Shown here: positions 56,328 to 64,000 of the stretch, piece by piece
How positions within the stretch are numbered: the first letter of the stretch is position 1
How the letters are laid out: each line of letters starts with the position of its first letter
NCBI RefSeq assembly: GCF_023721755.1
Contig: NZ_JAMDLH010000002.1
Span: 620,001 to 684,000 of the forward strand
From: Pleomorphomonas sp. NRK KF1
GTDB taxonomy: Bacteria; Pseudomonadota; Alphaproteobacteria; Rhizobiales; Pleomorphomonadaceae
Length of the DNA: 64,000 nt
Direction of reading: 5' to 3'
Notes under the pieces: generated by a model
Seen by the model: only the letters and a program-made list of their open reading frames with translations
Database searches by the model: none
Told to the model about the DNA's origin: nothing
Made by a program: the position numbers and the translations under genes

Positions 56328-57581
56328 TCAACGGGATTGGAAGACCCGCATGGCCTCAAGCGTGGCATCGCACAGGACCTGCGCACCGGCGATCACCTGA
56401 TGCGGCTCGACGAACTCCGTCTCATTGTGGCTGAGACCATCGCGGCAGGGAACGAAGATCATAGCCGCCGGCCCAAGGCGCGCCATGAACAGCGCGTCGT
56501 GAAAGGCGCCCGAGAACATGCGTCGGCTGGGGAAGGCGCGCTTTTCCGCCGCGCCTTGGACTATGTCGATCAGCCGATCGTCAAAGCGGGCCGGCGCCAC
56601 ATCCATGCTGCGGCGGATCGACACCCGGCAGCCGCCGCTCGAGGCGATCTCAGTCGCCAGAGCGGCGACTTCGGTCTCCAGCCGGTCGATTTGGTCGCCG
56701 TTCGGATGACGGAGATCAATGGAGAACGTCACCTCGCCGGGAATGACGTTGACGGCGCCGGGGGCAAGGGTCAGACGGCCGACAGTGAGGCGCGCGTCGG
56801 CATCCGCCGGCATGACGGTTGCCTGCAATCGAGCGATGATGGCGGCCGCCACCGCCATGGCGTCGCGGCGAGCGGCGAGCGGCGTCGTGCCGGCGTGCGC
56901 CACCTGCCCCGCGATCGTGACTTCCAGCCAGCGCGTGCCCTGGATGCCCTCGACGACGCCGATCAGTGCACCCTGGCGCTCAAGCAAAGGCCCCTGCTCG
57001 ATGTGCAGCTCGATATAGCCGGTAACAGGGCGCCCAAGCGGCCTCTCGATTGCTTCGGGTAAAGCGGCCAGCGTCGCGGCCAGCTCATCGGCAAGGCGGA
57101 TGCCATTGCCGTCCAACGTGTCTTGCCAGCCGCTCGGGAAAGCGCCGGTCGCATGAACCTGCGATCCGAAGGCGCCGGGTGAAAAGCGGCTGCCCTCCTC
57201 GTTGGTCCAGGCCACCAGTTCGATCGGGCCGGCGGTGACGATGCCGTTGTCCTCCAGTGTTTCCAAGACTTCCAGCGCGGCGAGCGTTCCGAGCGCGCCA
57301 TCGAAACGTCCGCCGGTCGGCTGGCTGTCGAGGTGGCTGCCGATCAGGAAAGGCGGGCGGTCGTTGTCGGCGCCGGCCCGTCTCAGGAACAGGTTGGCGG
57401 CCGCGTCCTGGAAGACCGAAAAGCCGCGCGCCGCGCCGAGTCCGGCCAATAGCGCCCGCGCCGCCCTGTCTTCGACACTGAGTGCCGGCCTGTTGACGCC
57501 GCCGGCCGGCGTGCCACCGATCGCCGCGAACGCATCGAGCCGGGCGAGCAGGCGACCGCCATCGATCACGGGAAAGGTCAT
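56328..57581 (-). CDS. M20-family Zn-dependent hydrolase, hydantoinase/carbamoylase type
   Basis: A 417-residue amidohydrolase of the N-carbamoyl-amino-acid hydrolase / allantoate amidohydrolase group. Metal ligands are visible as GSHLDSQPTGGRFDG (His83, Asp94) and WTNEEGSRFSP (Glu128/Glu129), with FHDALFMARL and SHNETEFV near the end. It cleaves a C-N bond in N-carbamoyl or ureido compounds. The start ATG overlaps the BtpA stop (ATGA), so it ends a six-gene catabolic operon; the true substrate probably relates to the transported compound and is unknown. Confidence 0.87.
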   Translation of the reverse strand: MTFPVIDGGRLLARLDAFAAIGGTPAGGVNRPALSVEDRAARALLAGLGAARGFSVFQDAAANLFLRRAGADNDRPPFLIGSHLDSQPTGGRFDGALGTLAALEVLETLEDNGIVTAGPIELVAWTNEEGSRFSPGAFGSQVHATGAFPSGWQDTLDGNGIRLADELAATLAALPEAIERPLGRPVTGYIELHIEQGPLLERQGALIGVVEGIQGTRWLEVTIAGQVAHAGTTPLAARRDAMAVAAAIIARLQATVMPADADARLTVGRLTLAPGAVNVIPGEVTFSIDLRHPNGDQIDRLETEVAALATEIASSGGCRVSIRRSMDVAPARFDDRLIDIVQGAAEKRAFPSRRMFSGAFHDALFMARLGPAAMIFVPCRDGLSHNETEFVEPHQVIAGAQVLCDATLEAMRVFQSR

Positions 57582-58416
57582 GGGCGCAGTCCGGCCATGA
57601 AGGCCTTGACGCGATCGGGATCGACCATGTTCCACCAGACCCCGTCATGCTTGAGAGCGGAGGCGACGATGACGCCATCGACGATGCCGAGAATGTCGCG
57701 CGCGTTGTCGGGCGTGACGCCACTCCCCACCAGCGTCGGCAGATGCGAAGCCTCCTTGATCAGGCGGATATAACCGAGGTCGGCAGCATGGCCGGTGCGC
57801 TGACCTGTGGCGATCACGGCATCGGCGTCGAAGAAGGCGAGATCGCGAACCAGTTCCTCGACCGGCCGGTCGGCGACGATAGCGTGTGCGCCATGCTTGA
57901 CGTGCGCGTCGGCGAAGATGCGGACGCCCTTCGCCCTGAGGCGGGCACGATAGCGCATGGCGCGCGCCGCCTCGCCCTCGACGAAGCCTTCGTTGGCGAC
58001 ATAGGCGTTGGTCCACTGGTTGACGCGGATGAAACCGGCGCCGGATGCGCTCGCCACGGCCAGCGCCGGCAGGGCGGCGTTGGCCAGCACGTTGATGCCG
58101 ATGGGACGGCCGAGCTCGCGACGGATGCGATCGGCGACCACGGCCATGTGGGCGGCCGTCTCGGGACCGATATCGTCGGGTTTGGAAAATGGCACGTCGC
58201 CGTGGTTCTCGACGATGACGCCATCGCAACCGCCGGCAAGATAGGCGCGGGCGTCAGTGAGGCCGCGCTGATAGATGTCCTCGACGGGTTCACCGTCGTG
58301 GCGCGGCGCGCCGGGCAAGGGCGCCAGATGGACGACGCCGATCACGACCTTGGTGCGGCCGAACAGATGCTGCAGGGCGTCGCCGGTCGTCTGGCCAACC
58401 GGTTTTGCGGCTTCGG

Positions 58417-58420
<4 letters not shown>
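57578..58420 (-). CDS. BtpA/SgcQ-family TIM-barrel protein
   Basis: A 280-residue protein of the BtpA/SgcQ family (KVVIGVVHLAPLPGAPRHDG, GVIVENHGDVPF, GSGVTPDNARDILGIVDGVI). Members look like TIM-barrel aldolases or epimerases; BtpA was named for photosystem I biogenesis in cyanobacteria and SgcQ lies in an E. coli sugar cluster, but the reaction is not established. Here it is coupled by ATGA overlaps both to the PfkB kinase and to the M20 hydrolase. Acting on the phosphorylated product of the kinase is a reasonable inference. Confidence 0.88.
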
Positions 58421-59313
<893 letters not shown>

Positions 59314-59316
59314 CGC

Positions 59317-60084
59317 TCAGTCCCGTCCGGTCGCCCAGGCCAGCATCTGCTCGAACAGCGTCTTGTAGCCCTTCCAGGCGACGAAATCGGGCGACAGCCA
59401 GTGCGGCCCGACGTCGGACGTCCAGGCGACCGTGCGCCCCTTGCCGTAGGCGCCGGTGACGAGCAGCGGCAGGGAGCCGTATTCGGACGATACGGTCGCG
59501 AGCACCTCGGCGCCCGGCTTGACCTCGACCTCGTTGAACCCGAGGAGCACCGGCCAATCCTTGCCGATACCCTTGAGGATCGGATGATCGGGCTTGCCGG
59601 TGATCTCGGCGGTAAAGCCTTCCGGCACCTCGACGCGGTCGTCATAGGGAAGACAGGCGACCGGCAGCACCTCCTCGACGGCGGTCTTGCGGTAGCGGGC
59701 GCCGCCGTTGATGCCCTGGAAGGAATAGTACCCGCCGAACATCAAGAGGCCACCGCCGCTCTGAACGTAATCGCGGATCAGCTTCAGCCGGTTGGGCGTC
59801 GTCTGCGACTTGATCCAGGTATCGGGATGCAGCAACAGCGTGTTGGCGCCGATGTCGGAGAGCACCACCGCGTCATAGGCCGATAGCGCGTCCATGGTCT
59901 GCGGAAAGTCGCGCTGCGCCTCGTGCGAGGGCATGAAGGTGACATCGAACGGTCCACCTTTCAGCGCCTTCAGGAGCTCGTCGGCGCCGGTGTGATAGGT
60001 GACGGTGGCGAACTGGTCGAAGCCCTTGATGTGGGTCGCCGTGGAAACCCAGGATTCGCCGGCCAGCAGGATCTTCTTGGTCAT
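59317..60084 (-). CDS. Glutamine amidotransferase-like protein
   Basis: A 255-residue protein with a class I glutamine amidotransferase/ThuA-like flavodoxin fold: KILLAGESWVSTATHIKG, YDAVVLSDIGANTLLL, YVQSGGGLLMFGGYYSFQG, and a C-terminal PLLVTGAYGKGRTVAWTSD. The nucleophilic cysteine elbow of true amidotransferases is not seen (the turn is FGGYYSF), so glutaminase activity is doubtful. Similar proteins recur in sugar-catabolic operons without an assigned reaction. It lies 3 bp upstream of the kinase gene. Confidence 0.8.
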   Translation of the reverse strand: MTKKILLAGESWVSTATHIKGFDQFATVTYHTGADELLKALKGGPFDVTFMPSHEAQRDFPQTMDALSAYDAVVLSDIGANTLLLHPDTWIKSQTTPNRLKLIRDYVQSGGGLLMFGGYYSFQGINGGARYRKTAVEEVLPVACLPYDDRVEVPEGFTAEITGKPDHPILKGIGKDWPVLLGFNEVEVKPGAEVLATVSSEYGSLPLLVTGAYGKGRTVAWTSDVGPHWLSPDFVAWKGYKTLFEQMLAWATGRD

Positions 60085-60120
60085 TTTGCTTTCCTTGCCC
60101 GTGTGGCTTGAGACCGCCGG

Positions 60121-61209
60121 TCAGGCGGAGAACACCGATTTGGGATTGTCCGTGAGCATGCGCCGGATCACCGCCTCGTCGAGGCCGTGACGCTTGAGGC
60201 GTGGCACGAAATGGCGCAGCACGTGGGCGTAGCCGAAGCCGCCGTAGCGGGTCAGCATCATCTTGAGGAAGACGTCCTGCGACATCAGAACACGGTCGGC
60301 ATATCCCTTCTCGACCAGCGTCAGGATGCCGCGCGCGTTGTCCTCGTCGGAGGGCGACTGGGCGTCCTGATCGGCGTAGTAGTAGTCCATGCCGATCATG
60401 TCATACTCGATGAAGGCGCCACGGGCCGCGAGCGAGGTCTGGTAGGCGGTGTCATTCCAGCTCGGATTCATGTGGCAGAGCACGGTGTGGCCGAGATCGG
60501 CGCCCTCCGACTCCACCATGTCGAGAACCTCGTGGGCCAGTCGTTCCCAGCCGGGCAGATGAATGGTCAGCGGCACGCCGGTGCGCGCCGAAGCTCGCGC
60601 GGCGCCCCTCAGCGAGCGCCGCTCGGCCTCGGTGAAATCCTTCGAGACCCCAATCTCGCCGATGATACCGGCCATCACCGGCGGCTGCGTTTCGCCGCCG
60701 CCGACGTCGTCGATGATGAACTGGGCGATGGCTTCGACATCCATCGCCTTCATCCAGTCGGGATGGCTGAATTCGAGATAGAAGCCGGTCCCCATGACGA
60801 TCTTGAGGCCGGAAAGCCGGGCGATACGGGCAAGCGCTTCAGGGTTGCGACCGATGCCGATAGTCGTGGCGTCGACGACCGTGTTGCCGCCGAAACGGCG
60901 GTAGCGCTCCAGCTCGCGCAGGGCGACATCGGCATCGTCCAGCGAGACGTTGTCGCGGTTGAGATAGGGGTTCATTCTGAGCTCGCCGATGATCTCGATG
61001 TTCACCGGCTGCTCGGACACGCGGCGCCCTTCGTCATCGATATCGCACGGGCAGCGCCAAGCCTTTCCGCCGTCGAGCAGGATGTGCTCATGCATCAGCG
61101 TGACGCCCATCTCATCGACCGGGATGGGACCGGTGACCGTCATCACCATGCCCGATCGGACGCCGATCGGCGAACGTTCGCCCTTTTTGTCTGCGAACAG
61201 GTGGTCCAT
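60121..61209 (-). CDS. Phosphotriesterase-like metal hydrolase (probable lactonase)
   Basis: A 362-residue amidohydrolase-superfamily protein of the phosphotriesterase family. The N-terminal metal pair is His40-x-His42 (LMHEHILL); later ligands fit Glu in GIIGEIGVSKDF, His in LTIHLPGW, His in VLCHMNPS, and Asp in LMSQDVFLK. Most relatives in sugar operons hydrolyse lactones or sugar-derived esters rather than phosphotriesters. Here it would open a lactone formed in the pathway or taken up. It follows the ABC permease after 2 bp. Confidence 0.88.
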   Translation of the reverse strand: MDHLFADKKGERSPIGVRSGMVMTVTGPIPVDEMGVTLMHEHILLDGGKAWRCPCDIDDEGRRVSEQPVNIEIIGELRMNPYLNRDNVSLDDADVALRELERYRRFGGNTVVDATTIGIGRNPEALARIARLSGLKIVMGTGFYLEFSHPDWMKAMDVEAIAQFIIDDVGGGETQPPVMAGIIGEIGVSKDFTEAERRSLRGAARASARTGVPLTIHLPGWERLAHEVLDMVESEGADLGHTVLCHMNPSWNDTAYQTSLAARGAFIEYDMIGMDYYYADQDAQSPSDEDNARGILTLVEKGYADRVLMSQDVFLKMMLTRYGGFGYAHVLRHFVPRLKRHGLDEAVIRRMLTDNPKSVFSA

Positions 61210-61211
61210 GG

Positions 61212-62219
61212 TCAGCGCCCCCTCGATCCGCCCTTGAACAGGCGGAAGTTCAGCCAGATGGCGACGAGGATGATCGAGCCGGTCACGATCGGCGTCAGGA
61301 ACGGCGACAGGTGGGCGAGGATCAGGCCGTTGGCGATCACCGCCACGGTCAGGGCGCCCAGAATGGTGCCAACCACCGAGCCGCGACCGCCAAACAGCGA
61401 CGTACCGCCCAGCACGACGGCTGCGATGACGTCGAGTTCGAAGCCCTGGCCGGAGTTGGACGAGCCGGAGCCAAGCCGCGATGCGAGGATGATGCCGGCC
61501 AGCGCCGCCGCCGAGCCGGTCAACACATAGACCATGAGCGTGACGAGGCGCGTGTTGACGCCCGCCCGCCGTACCGCCTCGGCGTTGGCGCCGACGCCCG
61601 TGACATAGCGGCCGAACCTCGTCTCGTTAAAGACGACATAGGCCAGGGCCAGCATGACGATGGCGATCAGCGCCGGCACCGGCATTCCCATGAACCAGGC
61701 GCGGCCGATCATGTTGAAGCCGCTCGCCGGATCGACCGGGATGGAATAGCCGCCGGTAATCAACAGCGCGATACCGCGGATCACCGACAAACCGGCCAGC
61801 GTGACGATGAAAGCGGGTATGCCCTCGAAGGCGATGAAAAAGCCCTGCAACGCGCCGACGGCGGCGCCCAGGCACAGGAGTGCCAGCACGACCACCGGCC
61901 AGGGAACGCCCCATTGCAGCAGAACGGCGGAAAGCGTCGCGGTCAGAGCCAGGATCGATCCGACCGACAGGTCGATACCGCCCGTGGTGATGACGAAGGT
62001 CATCGCCGAAGCCACGATCAGCAGCGGTGCGGACTGGCGCACGATGTTGAGAAGGTTGGGTGCCGTCAGGAAAGCATCGGTCGCGACCGAAAAGATGATG
62101 CAGACGGCCACAAAGAACAGGGCGATAGACACGACGCCACCCCGGGCGATCGCCTTCTCGCGCCAGTTCGCCTTGACGAGGCGAGAGGGAGCATCCGTCT
62201 TGATTGCGCTGTCGCTCAT
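61212..62219 (-). CDS. Ribose-type ABC transporter permease 3
   Basis: A 335-residue RbsC-type permease with GGIDLSVGSILALTATLSAV and VVLGGTSLFGGRGSVVGTIL. It overlaps the upstream ATPase gene by ATGA. It belongs to the uncharacterised catabolic operon and is separate from the two polyol importers. Confidence 0.92.
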   Translation of the reverse strand: MSDSAIKTDAPSRLVKANWREKAIARGGVVSIALFFVAVCIIFSVATDAFLTAPNLLNIVRQSAPLLIVASAMTFVITTGGIDLSVGSILALTATLSAVLLQWGVPWPVVVLALLCLGAAVGALQGFFIAFEGIPAFIVTLAGLSVIRGIALLITGGYSIPVDPASGFNMIGRAWFMGMPVPALIAIVMLALAYVVFNETRFGRYVTGVGANAEAVRRAGVNTRLVTLMVYVLTGSAAALAGIILASRLGSGSSNSGQGFELDVIAAVVLGGTSLFGGRGSVVGTILGALTVAVIANGLILAHLSPFLTPIVTGSIILVAIWLNFRLFKGGSRGR

Positions 62220-63013
62220 GCCGGAACTCCCGCGTTGCCGGCCGCCCCGGCCGAACGGGCGGCGAACTTGCGCCCGACGATCAGGTTGACCACTTCCTCG
62301 ATGCTGGTTTCGGACACGTGACGTTCGGCGACGTTGCGCCCCTCGTACATGACCTGGATGCGGTCGCAGACCAGGAACAAGTCCTGCAGGCGATGGGTGA
62401 TCAGGATCACCGATACGCCACGGGCGCTGACGGCGCGGATCAGGTCGAGCACGGCCTCCACTTCGGCGACGGCCAATGCCGCCGTCGGCTCGTCCATGAT
62501 CAGAACGCGCGGATCGAAGGAGGCGGCACGACCGATGGCGATCGACTGCCGCTGTCCACCCGACAGGTTCTCGACCTTGAGGCGGGTGTCGGCAATGACG
62601 ATGCCGAGACGGTCGAGCATGGCGCGTGCTTCGGCATGCATGCGCGCCTTGTCAAGGAACGACAACCCGGCGATGCGGCGGCGCGGCTCGCGGCCGAGAA
62701 ACAGATTGCCGGCGACATCCACCGTGTCGCACAGGGAGAGGTCCTGATAGACCATCTCGACGCGGGCGGCGCGCGCATCGGCGGGCGAGGCGAAGGTGAC
62801 CGGCTCGCCATCAATCTCGATGACACCGGAATCGGGGATGATCGCGCCCGACAGGACCTTGCTGAGCGTCGACTTGCCGGCGCCGTTGTCGCCGACCAGA
62901 CCAAGCACCTCGCCCGGCTTCAACGTCAGCGACACGTCGTCGAGCACCTGAATGGGATGGTAGCGCTTGGAGATGCCGGTCATCCGCACGCGATAGGGTA
63001 AGCTGTCCGTCAT
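62216..63013 (-). CDS. Ribose-type ABC transporter ATPase 3, single domain
   Basis: A 265-residue ATPase with one nucleotide-binding domain: Walker A GDNGAGKST, signature LSGGQRQSIAIGRA, Walker B VLIMDEPTAAL. Unlike the duplicated ATPases at 22244 and 28186, it must work as a homodimer, as in the FrcA type. The ATG at 63013 is used. It lies between the binding-protein gene and the permease. Confidence 0.92.
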   Translation of the reverse strand: MTDSLPYRVRMTGISKRYHPIQVLDDVSLTLKPGEVLGLVGDNGAGKSTLSKVLSGAIIPDSGVIEIDGEPVTFASPADARAARVEMVYQDLSLCDTVDVAGNLFLGREPRRRIAGLSFLDKARMHAEARAMLDRLGIVIADTRLKVENLSGGQRQSIAIGRAASFDPRVLIMDEPTAALAVAEVEAVLDLIRAVSARGVSVILITHRLQDLFLVCDRIQVMYEGRNVAERHVSETSIEEVVNLIVGRKFAARSAGAAGNAGVPA

Positions 63014-63157
63014 GCTGAAATCCAATCGGGAGCGGCCGAGGCACACCCCATGGGCATGGCGTCCCGCCGGCGGGTCGACAAGACGGCCGACGGTACGCAG
63101 CGACGCACGGCGACGCCGAGGATCGCCTCGGCGTCCCGACCGTTCACAGAGATCGGC

Positions 63158-64000
63158 TCACTCGAACATCGACTTGAAGCCGGCCACGTTGTCCTTGGTG
63201 ACGATGGTCACGGGGACGTTGATGATCGGGTCGATGGTGCCGCCCTTCTTGAGCGTCATCAGCGCCTCGACGGCGGCCTTGCCCTCACCTGCCGGATCCT
63301 GCTGGACGACGGCGACGACCCAGCCTTCCTCGATGCCCTGCGCGGCCTGCTTGGTCAGGTCCCAGCCGAACACCTTGACGCTGTCGGTATGGCCCTGGGC
63401 GGTAACGGCCGAAACCGCGCCGATCAGTGCCGGCTCGCCGGTGGCATAGAGCGTGCCCATGCCCGGATTGGCGGTCATCAGGTTCTCGGCAGCCGACAGA
63501 GCCACATCCTGAACGTTCTGGCCGTCGACCGTGTCGAGGAAGGTCACGTCGGCGCCGCTGGCCGTGACGGCCTTCTTGAAGCCGTCGAGGCGCTGGTTCT
63601 GAATGAACGAGTTGAGCGCGCCGACGACGCCAACCGTCGCCTTGCCGCCCATGCTCGCCTTGACGTAGTCGGCGTAGAACTTGCCGATGTCCTCGCCGGC
63701 CTTGGTGTTGTCGACGCCGACGAAGGCGACGTTGTCGCCATCCGGAATCTGGGCGTCGATGGCGATGACAGGGATGCCGGCGGCCTTGGCAGCGGTGATG
63801 GCCGGCTTCACGCCGTTGACGTCGATGGCCACCAAAATGATGCCGTCGACCTTTTGCGTGATATAGTTCTCGATGGCGTCGTTCTGCGCGGCAGGCACGT
63901 TGTTGGCGTTGAAGATGACGAGGTCGACGCCCGCCGCCTTGGCGGCCGCCGTGGCGCCGTCGTTGATCTGGTTGAAGAACAGCGCCTGCTGATTGATGTT
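63158..64000 (-). CDS. Ribose-type ABC transporter binding protein 3 (5' end outside window)
   Basis: The frame is open to the window edge; at least 280 residues are visible. It is an RbsB-like periplasmic binding protein (GIILVAIDVNGVKPAITAAK, VGVVGALNSFIQNQRLDGFK, ATGEPALIGAVSAVTAQGH, then FGWDLTKQAAQGIEEGWV). The signal peptide and first strand are missing. It appears to be the first gene of the operon ending at 56328. Confidence 0.92.
   Translation of the reverse strand, partial: NINQQALFFNQINDGATAAAKAAGVDLVIFNANNVPAAQNDAIENYITQKVDGIILVAIDVNGVKPAITAAKAAGIPVIAIDAQIPDGDNVAFVGVDNTKAGEDIGKFYADYVKASMGGKATVGVVGALNSFIQNQRLDGFKKAVTASGADVTFLDTVDGQNVQDVALSAAENLMTANPGMGTLYATGEPALIGAVSAVTAQGHTDSVKVFGWDLTKQAAQGIEEGWVVAVVQQDPAGEGKAAVEALMTLKKGGTIDPIINVPVTIVTKDNVAGFKSMFE

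Overview
The window looks like a chromosomal segment of a GC-rich alphaproteobacterium of the Hyphomicrobiales (Rhizobiales), possibly Pleomorphomonas-like; the genus is an inference from gene content only. A tRNA-His with no encoded G at -1, a G1:U72 pair and discriminator A73 is the derived form known from this class. Most genes lie in tight minus-strand operons with ATGA overlaps. No insertion sequence, phage or CRISPR array was seen.

Layout. 1-1313: end of arginase overlapping ornithine cyclodeaminase. 1306-6720: small membrane proteins, a Cache-type chemoreceptor, tRNA-His, a secreted protein with three YEPADDTFV repeats, tRNA-Arg(CCG), and a TetR gene with its operator. 6868-11250: threonine aldolase divergent from a pair of fold-type-II PLP enzymes. 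11371-43634: a large sugar-alcohol (probably tetritol) utilisation region interrupted by an electron-bifurcating-type [FeFe]-hydrogenase (36451-40468). 43846-48733: arsenic resistance genes with two unusual fusions. 48752-52492: PilZ-containing chemoreceptor and a chromate transporter. 52733-56186: PspA / YqiJ-like / flotillin membrane-stress operon, in which the PspA-like gene carries an N-terminal extension resembling the N-terminus of TnpB. 56328-64000: an uncharacterised catabolic operon (M20 amidohydrolase, BtpA/SgcQ, PfkB kinase, amidotransferase-like protein, phosphotriesterase-like hydrolase, ribose-type ABC importer).

How the central region may work. It holds two ribose-type ABC importers, three polyol dehydrogenases (xylitol-type and erythritol/L-threitol-type zinc enzymes, and an SDR), two DhaK/DhaL kinases, a TpiA-like isomerase (LerI/EryH type), an RpiB-like isomerase (DerI/EryI type), transaldolase and transketolase. 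This is the expected set for tetritol -> erythrulose -> erythrulose phosphate -> D-erythrose 4-phosphate -> pentose phosphate pathway, as described for Mycobacterium smegmatis and, at the isomerase steps, for Brucella. Two close DeoR-family paralogues and one SorC-family regulator lie in it. A recurring decamer (YWGWTATTTT) occurs in six of its control regions, which suggests one regulon. The hydrogenase could reoxidise NADH from polyol oxidation under anoxia; that link is inferred from position only.
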